Of a stretch of DNA of 64,000 nt, positions 25,368 to 32,965 are shown piece after piece. Origin of the DNA: Promicromonospora panici. GTDB taxonomy: Bacteria; Actinomycetota; Actinomycetes; Actinomycetales; Cellulomonadaceae. The DNA is taken from NCBI RefSeq assembly GCF_900608595.1, contig NZ_UWYY01000012.1, positions 1-64,000 of the forward strand. The letters are read 5' to 3'. Position 1 is the first letter of the stretch; every line of letters starts with the position of its first letter. The translations under genes and the position numbers were made by a program. The notes under the pieces were generated by a model. The model was not told the DNA's origin and searched no databases. It was given only the letters and a program-made list of their open reading frames with translations.

Positions 25368-27023
25368 TTACTCGCCCTCGCCGAGAGTGATGACGTTGTA
25401 CACCTCGTCCTGCACCGGGGAGATCGGGTAGCCCTCGACCCCGGGTGCGACGACGAGCGACGGCACGGGGCTGGCCAGCGGGACGCCCGGCAGGGCCTCC
25501 ATGATCACCTCGTTGGCGTTCTTGTAGGCGTCCTCCTGCTCTTCGAGCGGAGCGTTGCGCGCGTCCTTGATCGCGCTGAACACCTCCGGGTCGTCGAAGC
25601 CCCACTCCAGCGACGGCGCACCGAAGAAGGTGCCGATGAAGTTGTAGGTGTCGTTGTAGTCACCCGTCCAGCCCAGCAGGTGCAGGCCGTGGTTCTCGCC
25701 ACCCTGGATGGTGTCGATGTAGGTCGGGCTCCACGGCTCTGGGGTCGCCGTCGCGGTGATGCCCACCTCCTCGAGGTCGGCGGAGATGGCCTCGTAGATC
25801 GCGGCGGGGTCCGGCATGTACGGGCGCGAGACCTCGGTCGGGTAGTTGAACTCGATCTCGAGGTTCTCCTGTCCGGCCTCCGCCAGGAGGGACTTCGCCT
25901 TCTCGGGGTCGTACTCGTAGGTCTGCACGTCCTCGCTGTAGCCCGAGACGATCTCCGGCACGAACTGCGTCGCCGGCGTCGTGCCCTCCGGCAGCGCGGC
26001 CTGGACCAGGCCCTCCTTGTCGATCGCGTGCGCGATCGCCTGGCGGACCTTGATATCGTCCAGCGGCTTCTGCGCCTGGTTCATGCCGAGGTACAGGATG
26101 TTGAACGCGTCGCGGTCGAGGATCGTGTAGCCGGCCTCCTCGAGCGCGTCGACGTCGGCGGGCGCGACCAGGTCGTAGCCGTCGATGTCACCGGCCTCGA
26201 GCGCCTGGCGACGAGCGGTGCCGTCGGCGATCACCGTGAACACGATGGTCTTGACGTCGGCGATCTCGCCCCAGTAGTTCTCGTTCGCGGCCAGCGTGAC
26301 GCTCTCACCGCTCGCCCACTCCTGGAACGTGTACGGGCCGGTGCCGACGGGGTGCTCCCGGCCGTACTCGGTCAGCTTGGGAGCGTCCGCGGTGCCCTCC
26401 ACCTCGTCCGCCCCGAACTCCTCCAGCGCCGTGGGCGACTGCATGGAGAACGACGGCAGCGAGAGCGCCGGGACCAGCTCGGGGATCGGCTCCTTCAGCG
26501 TGACGACGGCGGTCGCGTCGTCGGACGCCTCGCAGGAGTCGTACAGGCTGTCGTCGCCGGTGCCGCCGAAGACCGCCTTGTAGTAGTACGAGAGGTTCTC
26601 GTGCGCGGCGAGGCCGGTCCAGTTGTGCCAGCGGTCGAAGTTGAAGCACACAGCCTCGGCGTTGAAGTCCGTGTCGTCGTGGAACGTCACGCCCTCCTTG
26701 AGGTGGAACGTGTACTGCAGACCGTCCTCGCTGATGTCCCAGCTCTCGGCGAGCAGCGGGGCGGGGTCCGCGGTGCCCGGCTCGACGCCGACCAGACCCT
26801 CGAAGATCTGACGGGCGACCCGGAACGTCTCGCCGTCGCTGGCGAACGCGGGGTCGAGCGAGCTCGGCTCGGCGGATCCGGCGAACACGAAGGTGCCGTC
26901 GCCGCCGCCCCCGCCCTCACCGCCCTCGGGGTCCCGCTCGCTCGCGACACAGCCGCTCAGAGCCACTGCGAGCGCAGTCACCAGGGTGACGCCGCCCGCA
27001 AGGCGCGTAGCGCGTCGACGCAT
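25368..27023 (-). CDS. Peptide ABC transporter solute-binding lipoprotein (DppA/OppA type)
   Basis: 551 residues, SBP family 5. A lipoprotein signal occupies the N-terminus: basic residues, a hydrophobic stretch and the lipobox LSGC near residue 25, followed by an acidic/Gly linker. Family motifs include DPAFASDGETFRVARQIFEGL and YTFHLKEGVTFHDD. It is anchored outside the membrane by Lgt (gene at 42465) and delivers peptides to the DppB/DppC channel. GGAAGGAGAG precedes the ATG. It is the first gene of the importer operon, and its promoter should lie in the 27024-27239 gap shared with the divergent methyltransferase. Confidence 0.95.
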   Translation of the reverse strand: MRRRATRLAGGVTLVTALAVALSGCVASERDPEGGEGGGGGDGTFVFAGSAEPSSLDPAFASDGETFRVARQIFEGLVGVEPGTADPAPLLAESWDISEDGLQYTFHLKEGVTFHDDTDFNAEAVCFNFDRWHNWTGLAAHENLSYYYKAVFGGTGDDSLYDSCEASDDATAVVTLKEPIPELVPALSLPSFSMQSPTALEEFGADEVEGTADAPKLTEYGREHPVGTGPYTFQEWASGESVTLAANENYWGEIADVKTIVFTVIADGTARRQALEAGDIDGYDLVAPADVDALEEAGYTILDRDAFNILYLGMNQAQKPLDDIKVRQAIAHAIDKEGLVQAALPEGTTPATQFVPEIVSGYSEDVQTYEYDPEKAKSLLAEAGQENLEIEFNYPTEVSRPYMPDPAAIYEAISADLEEVGITATATPEPWSPTYIDTIQGGENHGLHLLGWTGDYNDTYNFIGTFFGAPSLEWGFDDPEVFSAIKDARNAPLEEQEDAYKNANEVIMEALPGVPLASPVPSLVVAPGVEGYPISPVQDEVYNVITLGEGE

Positions 27024-27239
27024 GGCACTCTCCTTCCTCGAGCGCACCGGCGGGCCCGGGTTCGGGCACGACGACACGCAGACCGTTTGCGCCTGACCTT
27101 AGGAGCCCTTTCGTTGCTTCCGTATTTCTCCCAGCACTCGCAATCCAATCGTGACCCTTTTGTTACCGCTGTGTATGTGGCAGTTGTCCGGCGGTTCACA
27201 CCGGCGTGCTGGCGGGCGTGAGGCGGGGATGATGGCACC

Positions 27240-28070
27240 GTGAGCAATGACGAGCCCGTGTCCTTCGGCTACCGCGACGTGCGGGACGACGGCCGCGCCG
27301 CCAGGACCTGGTGGGACGCCAACGCCGGCGAGTATCTCGACGAGCACCGCGACTTCCTCGGCGACGCCGGGTTCCGCTGGGGACCCGAGGGCCTGACCGA
27401 GGCGGAGGCCGGCCTGCTGGGCGACGTCGCCGGGCGGGACGTGCTGGAGGTCGGCGCCGGCGCCGCGCACTGCTCCCGCTGGCTCGCGTCCCGCGGGGCG
27501 CGCGCGGTCGCCACCGACTACTCGGCGGGCATGCTGGCGGGTGCCGAGCGGCTCGATGCCGCGACCGGCGTCGTCGTGCCGCGGATCCAGGCGGACGCGC
27601 GGGCGCTGCCGTTCGCCGATGGCGCGTTCGACGTCGTCTTCACGTCGTTCGGCGCGCTCCCCTTCGTGCCCGACGCCGGCACCGTGCACCGCGAGGCCGC
27701 CCGGGTGCTGCGCCCGGGCGGACGCTGGGTGTTCTCCGTGACCCATCCCCTGCGCTGGGCGTTCCCGGACGACCCGTCCCGGCGCGGCCTGACGGCGACC
27801 CGCTCGTACTTCGACCGTCGCCCCTACGTGGAGACCGCGGACGACGGCCGCGTCCTGTACGCGGAGTACCACCGCACGATCGGCGACCACGTGCGCGACG
27901 TCGCCGGGGCCGGGCTGCGCCTGGTCGACCTGGTCGAGCCGGAATGGCCGGAGTGGAACGACCAGGTCTGGGGCGGTTGGGGTCCGGAACGTGGCCGCTA
28001 CCTCCCGGGCACGGCGGTGTTCGTCACCGTCAAGGACCTGTCGGACGCTCAGGTCACCCGGGTGACCTGA
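27240..28070 (+). CDS. Class I SAM-dependent methyltransferase
   Basis: 276 residues with the Methyltransf_11 core. Motif I is VLEVGAGAAHCSRWLASRG at about residues 69-87, the acidic residue of motif II is in ATDYSAGML, and the motif III/IV region is ALPFADGAFDVVFTSFGALPF. VLRPGGRWVFSVTHPLRWAF follows, a pattern of small-molecule methyltransferases. Starts at GTG; upstream GGCGGGGATGATGGCACC gives only a weak ribosome site. The substrate is unknown. Its stop codon lies inside a perfect 42 bp palindrome that it shares with the convergent polA gene. Confidence 0.88.
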   Translation: MSNDEPVSFGYRDVRDDGRAARTWWDANAGEYLDEHRDFLGDAGFRWGPEGLTEAEAGLLGDVAGRDVLEVGAGAAHCSRWLASRGARAVATDYSAGMLAGAERLDAATGVVVPRIQADARALPFADGAFDVVFTSFGALPFVPDAGTVHREAARVLRPGGRWVFSVTHPLRWAFPDDPSRRGLTATRSYFDRRPYVETADDGRVLYAEYHRTIGDHVRDVAGAGLRLVDLVEPEWPEWNDQVWGGWGPERGRYLPGTAVFVTVKDLSDAQVTRVT

Positions 28071-28080
28071 GCGTCCGACA
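28039..28080. terminator. Perfect 42 bp palindrome, likely bidirectional terminator
   Basis: The two 21-nt arms 28039-28059 and 28060-28080 are exact reverse complements with no spacer (centre CCCGGG). It contains the methyltransferase stop codon and ends 2 bp before the polA stop, so either transcript would fold it. Neither side has a clear T-run. Function as a terminator is inferred from position between convergent genes. Confidence 0.7.
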
Positions 28081-28082
28081 CG

Positions 28083-30812
28083 TCAGTGGCCGGCCTCGTG
28101 CCAGGTGGCGCCCGTGCCTACCGAGACGTCGAGCGGGACGTCGAGCGTGAACGCCGACCCCATCTCGGTGCGCAGGACCTCCTCGGCGGCGGCACGCTCC
28201 CCCGGCGCCACCTCGAGCACGAGCTCGTCGTGCACCTGCAGCAGCAGGCGCGAGCTGAGCCCGCGGGCGTCGAGCGCGTGCTGCACCTTGAGCATGGCGA
28301 GCTTGATGATGTCGGCGGCGCTGCCCTGGATGGGCGCGTTGAGCGCCATGCGCTCGGCCATCTGGCGGCGCTGCCGGTTGTCGCTCGTGAGGTCGGGCAG
28401 GTAGCGGCGCCGGCCGAGGATCGTGGCGGTGTACCCCGTGGCGCGCGCCTCCTCGACCACGCCGGAGAGGTAGTCGCGCACGCCGCCGAACCGCTCGAAG
28501 TAGTCGTCCATCAGGGTCTGCGCCTCGCCCGTGGCGATGTTGAGCTGCTGCGACAGGCCGAACGCGCTCAGGCCGTAGGCCAGGCCGTACGACATCGCCT
28601 TGATCTTCGACCGCATCTCCGCGGTCACGCCGGCGGGCTCCACCTCGAACACGCGCGAGCCCACGTACCGGTGCAGGTCCTCCCCCGAGTTGAACGCCTC
28701 GATCAGGCCCTCGTCGCCCGACAGGTGCGCCATGATCCGCATCTCGATCTGGCTGTAGTCCGCGGTCAGCAGCGACTCGTAGCCCGCGCCGACCTGGAAT
28801 GCCCGCCGGATCTGCCGGCCCGCCTCCGTGCGGATCGGGATGTTCTGCAGGTTCGGGTCGGTCGAGCTCAGGCGGCCCGTCGCCGCGATGGTCTGCTGGA
28901 ACGTCGTGTGGATGCGCCCGTCGGGAGCGACCGACTTGAGCAGGCCTTCGACCGTGACCCGCAGGCGGGACACGTCGCGGTGCGCCAGCAGGTGCGCGAG
29001 GAACGGGTGCTCCGTCTTGACGAACAGGTCCTGCAGGCTCGCCGCGTCGGTGGTGTACCCGGTCTTGATCTTCTTGGTCTTGGGCATGCCGAGCTGGTCG
29101 AACAGGACCTCCTGCAGCTGCTTGGGGCTGCCGAGGTTCACCTCGCGGTCGATCACGGCGTACGCGTCCGCGGCGGCGTCGGCGACACCCTGCGCGAACT
29201 GCTTCTCCAGGCCCGTCAGGTACTCGGTGTCGGCGGCGATACCGATGCGCTCCATCCGTGCCAGGACGCCGGACAGCGGCAGCTCGACGTCGTCCAGCAG
29301 GTGGGTGGCGTCGCGGTCCTTGAGCTCGCCCACCAGGGCGGTCGCCAGCTCGGCCACGCCATGGGCGCGCACGGCTTCCGCCTGTCCCTCGGTCTCGCCC
29401 TCGAGCGAGAGGTCCAGGGCGCCCTGGGCGCCGTCGGGCTCCGCGACCTTGAGCTCGCGGCCGATGTGCCGCACCGCGAGGTCGCCCAGGTCGTAGCCGC
29501 GCTGGTCCGGGTAGCACAGGTACGCCGCGAGCTCGGTGTCGAACGTGACGCCCTCGAGGTCCATGCCGCGGGCGGCGAGCATGTGGGCGGCGGCCTTCGC
29601 GCCGTGCAGCGTCTTGGCCGCGCCCGGGTCGGCGAGCCAGGCCGCGAGCGCCTTCTCGTCGTCGGGGCCGAGTTGCGTCAGGTCGAGGTAGGCGGCCTCG
29701 CCGCCGGGTTCCGCCACGGCCACGGCCCAGGCGTCCCCTGCGCCGGGGACTGCCTTGCCCGCCACCTCCACGCCCACGTGCGCCGTGCGGGCGGCCAGCC
29801 AGGCCCCGAGGCCGCCGGGGGCGATGATGGCCAGGTCGAGCTCGATGTCGGTCCCCGCCGGGGTCTCCTCGTCCGCCGCGCCGGCCGGGTCCACGGCGAG
29901 CAGGCGGTCACGCAGCTGGCCGAACTGCAGGGTGTCCGACACGAGGTGCACGGCCTCGCGGTCGAAGCCCTCCAGTGCGAGGTCGGCCACGCCGAGCGGC
30001 AGCTCGACGTCGGTCAGGAGGGCGTTGAGCTCGCGGTTGATCCGCACCTGCTCCAGGTGGGTGCGCAGGCTCTCGCCGGCCTTGCCCTTGATCTCGTCGG
30101 CGGCGTCCAGCAGGGCGGCGAGGCCGCCGTGCGCAGTGATCCACTTGGCGGCGGTCTTGGGCCCCACGCCGGGGACGCCCGGCAGGTTGTCGCTGGTCTC
30201 GCCGACGAGCGCCGCGAGGTCCGGGTAGCGCTCCGGCGGCACGCCGTACTTCTCCTCGACGGCCGACGGGTCCATGCGGGCGAGCTCGGACACGCCCTTC
30301 TTCGGGTACAGGACGGTCACGTCGCCGTTCACGAGCTGAAGCGTGTCGCGGTCGCCCGAGCAGACCAGCACCTCCATGCCCGCGGCCTTGGCCTGCAGAG
30401 CCAGGGTCGCGAGGATGTCGTCGGCCTCGATGCCGGCGAGCTCGATCGAGGAGATGTGCAGGGCGTCGAGCACCTCCTTGATGAGCGGGACCTGCCCCTT
30501 GAAGGCGTCCGGCGTGGCGAGCCGCGTGCCCTTGTACTCCGGGAACCGCTCGGTGCGGAAGGTGACACGGCCGGCGTCGAACGCCACGGCCAGGTGCGTG
30601 GGCTGCTCGTCGCGCAGCAGGTTCGTCAGCATGGACGTGAAGCCGTAGACGGCGTTGGTGATCTGGCCTGAACTGGTCGCGAGGGTGTCGGGCAGCGCGT
30701 AGAACGCCCGATAGGCCATGGAATGGCCATCGATCAGCAGGAGACGGGGGCGGCCTGACGAGGGCTTGCCCGGAGTACGACTTGGCGCGGTGGAGGTCAC
30801 GCCTGACAACAT
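28083..30812 (-). CDS. polA: DNA polymerase I
   Basis: About 909 residues. The 5'-nuclease domain occupies roughly residues 20-310 (LLLIDGHSMAYRAFYALP, VCSGDRDTLQLVNG, GVPGVGPKTAAKWI). A degenerate 3'-5' exonuclease-like domain follows, without the DTET motif (here DTELAAYLC), as usual in actinobacteria. The polymerase domain shows motif A DYSQIEMRIMAHLSGD, motif B RMALNAPIQGSAADIIKLAM and motif C VHDELVLE. It fills gaps and removes RNA primers. The start is uncertain: ATG 30812 or GTG 30800, neither with a clear ribosome site. The gap to the divergent thioesterase start is only 7 bp. Confidence 0.96.
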   Translation of the reverse strand: MLSGVTSTAPSRTPGKPSSGRPRLLLIDGHSMAYRAFYALPDTLATSSGQITNAVYGFTSMLTNLLRDEQPTHLAVAFDAGRVTFRTERFPEYKGTRLATPDAFKGQVPLIKEVLDALHISSIELAGIEADDILATLALQAKAAGMEVLVCSGDRDTLQLVNGDVTVLYPKKGVSELARMDPSAVEEKYGVPPERYPDLAALVGETSDNLPGVPGVGPKTAAKWITAHGGLAALLDAADEIKGKAGESLRTHLEQVRINRELNALLTDVELPLGVADLALEGFDREAVHLVSDTLQFGQLRDRLLAVDPAGAADEETPAGTDIELDLAIIAPGGLGAWLAARTAHVGVEVAGKAVPGAGDAWAVAVAEPGGEAAYLDLTQLGPDDEKALAAWLADPGAAKTLHGAKAAAHMLAARGMDLEGVTFDTELAAYLCYPDQRGYDLGDLAVRHIGRELKVAEPDGAQGALDLSLEGETEGQAEAVRAHGVAELATALVGELKDRDATHLLDDVELPLSGVLARMERIGIAADTEYLTGLEKQFAQGVADAAADAYAVIDREVNLGSPKQLQEVLFDQLGMPKTKKIKTGYTTDAASLQDLFVKTEHPFLAHLLAHRDVSRLRVTVEGLLKSVAPDGRIHTTFQQTIAATGRLSSTDPNLQNIPIRTEAGRQIRRAFQVGAGYESLLTADYSQIEMRIMAHLSGDEGLIEAFNSGEDLHRYVGSRVFEVEPAGVTAEMRSKIKAMSYGLAYGLSAFGLSQQLNIATGEAQTLMDDYFERFGGVRDYLSGVVEEARATGYTATILGRRRYLPDLTSDNRQRRQMAERMALNAPIQGSAADIIKLAMLKVQHALDARGLSSRLLLQVHDELVLEVAPGERAAAEEVLRTEMGSAFTLDVPLDVSVGTGATWHEAGH

Positions 30813-30819
30813 AGCCCGC

Positions 30820-31296
30820 ATGACTGACACGAGCGCTTCCGCGACGCCTTCCGAGGCCGGCACCGGGGCAGAGATCGGGGCCGGTATCTCGCCCGGCATC
30901 GACTGGCGGGCCATGTACGGCGATGCCGACACCACGGGAACCCTCTTCGAGCGCATGGAGATGGAGCTGCTGGAGGTCGCCCCGGACCGCGCCGTCGGGC
31001 GTATGCCGGTGAAGGGCAACACCCAGCCCACCGGGCTGCTGCACGGCGGCGCCTCGGTCGTGCTGGCCGAGACGCTCGGCTCGCTCGCCGCGCAGGCGCA
31101 CGCCGGGCCCGACAAGAAGACCGTCGGTATCGAGGTCAGCGCCACGCACCACCGCGCCGCGCGCGAGGGCTACGTGACGGGCACGGCGACGGCGATCCAC
31201 CTGGGCCGCTCGACGGCGTCCTACGAGATCGTGATCACCGACGACGCGGGCAAGCGGGTGTGCACGGCACGGCTGACCTGCATGATTCTCGGCTAG
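30820..31296 (+). CDS. Hotdog-fold acyl-CoA thioesterase (PaaI/MenI-like)
   Basis: 158 residues. The hotdog core carries GLLHGGASVVLAETLGSLAA, with the catalytic Glu/Asp-region typical of PaaI-type thioesterases, and the substrate-tunnel strands VGIEVSATHHRAA and VTGTATAIHLGRSTASYEI. A low-complexity N-terminal tail of about 25 residues (Ala/Gly/Ser-rich) precedes the domain. It may act on 1,4-dihydroxy-2-naphthoyl-CoA or phenylacetyl-type CoA esters; the sequence alone does not decide. No ribosome site is seen before the ATG, so leaderless translation is possible. It diverges from polA at very close range. Confidence 0.88.
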   Translation: MTDTSASATPSEAGTGAEIGAGISPGIDWRAMYGDADTTGTLFERMEMELLEVAPDRAVGRMPVKGNTQPTGLLHGGASVVLAETLGSLAAQAHAGPDKKTVGIEVSATHHRAAREGYVTGTATAIHLGRSTASYEIVITDDAGKRVCTARLTCMILG

Positions 31297-31320
31297 GGCC
31301 GGTCTGAGAGTCAGCCGGCC
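31297..31320. terminator. Stem-loop between convergent genes
   Basis: GGCCGG-T-CTGA pairs with TCAG-CCGGCC around a 3-nt loop: a 10 bp stem with one bulged base. It starts right after the thioesterase stop and includes the stop codon of the convergent acetyltransferase. Likely a shared bidirectional terminator. Confidence 0.6.
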
Positions 31321-31970
31321 TTCGCAGCGCGGCGGCGCGACGGCGCGCCGCCGCCCACGGGGCGCATGTCGATGGGGCCGGACTCCATGACGGACCGGGC
31401 GCGCCGGCGTCGGGCGATGAGGTCCTCGATGCCGCCGCGGCCGAACCTGCGGTGGTGCGGGTGCGCGCTGTCACGCACGGTGGCATCGGTCGTGAGGCGG
31501 CGCTGCAGCGCCGCGACGGACGCCACGCGGTGCCCCGCGGCCGGGGCGAACCCGAGCCGGGCGAGGAAGCGCTGCACCCCGCGGTTGCCGGGCACCGGCG
31601 CGGAGTAGATGTCGTCGCACTCGTGCTCGGCCGCGAGGTCGGTCGCCGCGCGGAGCAGCGCGTGCCCGACGCCGTGGCGGCGTGCCCGCGGGGCCACGAA
31701 CACCATGTCGAGGTACAGGCTCGCGCGGCGCGCGAAGAGGTAGGCGGCCACGACCCGCCCGAGCACGACGCCGACGACCCGCCCGTTCTGCTCCGCGACC
31801 AGCACGTGGCCGCCCGCCGCGAGCAGGACGCTGAGGTGCTCCAGCAGGCGGTCGGTGTCCTGGGCTCCGAGCTGGGCCCCGGTGGGTGAGTCGTCGCGGG
31901 CCTCGTCGGCCAGCGCGGCGACGGCGGGCAGGTCGTCCTCGCGCGCGGGGCGTATCTCGAGCACGCTCAT
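31311..31970 (-). CDS. GNAT-family N-acetyltransferase
   Basis: 219 residues. The GNAT fold spans about residues 4-160. The acetyl-CoA-binding segment VFVAPRARRHGVGHALLRAA matches the R/Q-x-x-G-x-G/A pattern, and GVQRFLARLGFAPAAG matches the C-terminal beta-bulge region. A basic tail of about 50 residues follows, rich in Arg and ending RRRAAKAG, which is unusual and could bind nucleic acid or be unstructured. GGGAGGAG lies directly before the ATG. Substrate unknown. Confidence 0.85.
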   Translation of the reverse strand: MSVLEIRPAREDDLPAVAALADEARDDSPTGAQLGAQDTDRLLEHLSVLLAAGGHVLVAEQNGRVVGVVLGRVVAAYLFARRASLYLDMVFVAPRARRHGVGHALLRAATDLAAEHECDDIYSAPVPGNRGVQRFLARLGFAPAAGHRVASVAALQRRLTTDATVRDSAHPHHRRFGRGGIEDLIARRRRARSVMESGPIDMRPVGGGAPSRRRAAKAG

Positions 31971-32089
31971 CTCCTCCCGGGTATCTGGGGTCCGGGTCTC
32001 AGGGCCGGCTGAACGCAGACACTAGTCCCGGCCCGGCCGGTAGAAAAATATACAACCCGGATTTCACCCGCTCTAGGGCACCGCGTGGG

Positions 32090-32743
32090 TCAGGCGCCGA
32101 CCTGCTCGATGACGGCGTCGGCGACCTCGCGCATGGTGAGGCGGCGGTCCATCGACGTCTTCTGGATCCAGCGGAACGACTCGGGCTCCGACAGGCCCAT
32201 CTTGGTCATCAGGAGGCCCTTGGCGCGGTCGACGCGCTTGCGGGTCTCGAAGCGTTCGGTGAGGTCAGCGACCTCGGCCTCCAGCGCGCCGATCTGCGAG
32301 TAGCGCGAGATCGCGATCTCCACGGCGGGCAGCAGGTCGGCCGGGGTGAAGGGCTTGACCACGTACGCCATGGCACCCGCGTCGCGGGCGCGCTCCACGA
32401 GCTCCGTCTGGGAGAACGCCGTGAGCAACACCACAGGAGCGGCGTGGGCCTTGCCGATGCGCTCGGCGGCCGAGATGCCGTCCAGCTCGGGCATCTTGAC
32501 GTCCATCACCACGACGTCGGGCTTCAGCTCGATGGCCAGGTTGACGGCGGTCTCGCCGTCGCCGGCCTCACCCACCACGTCGAACCCGGCCTCACGCAGG
32601 GTCTCCACCACATCCATGCGGATGAGGGCCTCGTCCTCGGCCACGACGGCGCGGCGCGAGGGGTTGGCGGGAGCGGCCTCCGGCTCGGCATCGATCATCG
32701 GGGGCAGATCCAGGGAAAGCTTCTCGGTGTTCTCGTCGGTCAC
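32090..32743 (-). CDS. pdtaR: ANTAR-domain response regulator (PdtaR type)
   Basis: About 217 residues. The receiver domain spans residues 32-150, with acidic pocket AEDEAL, phospho-acceptor Asp81 in VVMDVKMPELDG, and the later Thr and Lys in LLTAF and VVKPF. The C-terminal ANTAR domain (about 155-215) contains RAKGLLMTKMGLSEPESFRWIQ, which binds paired hairpins in nascent RNA and prevents termination. Starts at GTG 32743, 8 nt after AGGA. The cognate kinase (PdtaS) is not in the window. The symbol follows the mycobacterial orthologue and is a family-level assignment. polA and the thioesterase nearby are usual neighbours. Confidence 0.9.
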   Translation of the reverse strand: MTDENTEKLSLDLPPMIDAEPEAAPANPSRRAVVAEDEALIRMDVVETLREAGFDVVGEAGDGETAVNLAIELKPDVVVMDVKMPELDGISAAERIGKAHAAPVVLLTAFSQTELVERARDAGAMAYVVKPFTPADLLPAVEIAISRYSQIGALEAEVADLTERFETRKRVDRAKGLLMTKMGLSEPESFRWIQKTSMDRRLTMREVADAVIEQVGA

Positions 32744-32833
32744 GGGGTACATCCTACGTCCCGCATACTCGGGCTTGGGGCCTGGACCAGCGGTGTGGTT
32801 CGATGTCTGCTGCACGACGCCGCGATGCGGCGA

Positions 32834-32917
32834 GCCGGGTTGGCGGAACAGGCAGACGCGGCGCTCTCAAAAAGCGCTGTCCGAAAGGACATGTGGGTTC
32901 GAGTCCCACACCCGGCA
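32834..32917 (+). tRNA. tRNA-Leu (anticodon CAA)
   Basis: 84 nt folding as a class II tRNA. The acceptor GCCGGGT pairs with ACCCGGC, the anticodon stem GCGCT/AGCGC holds the loop CTCAAAA (anticodon CAA, decoding UUG), there is a variable arm GTCCGAAAGGAC, and the T-arm is TGTGGG TTCGAGT CCCACA. Discriminator A; the 3' CCA is not encoded. The long variable arm and anticodon identify leucine. Confidence 0.95.
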
Positions 32918-32965
32918 CACGAGACGTCCGAGCTCCGCAGTACGCGGACGGCGAACACGCGGCAC

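Noticed and set aside
27099..27890. Minus-strand open frame of about 263 codons over the methyltransferase
   Set aside because: Overlaps a gene with clear SAM motifs and itself shows only biased Arg/Gly/Pro content.
28086..30671. Long plus-strand open frame opposite polA
   Set aside because: Composition is that of a reverse-frame shadow and polA motifs on the other strand are complete.
32834..32917. tRNA-Leu as an attachment site for an integrated element
   Set aside because: No integrase gene and no second copy of the tRNA 3' end were seen in the window.
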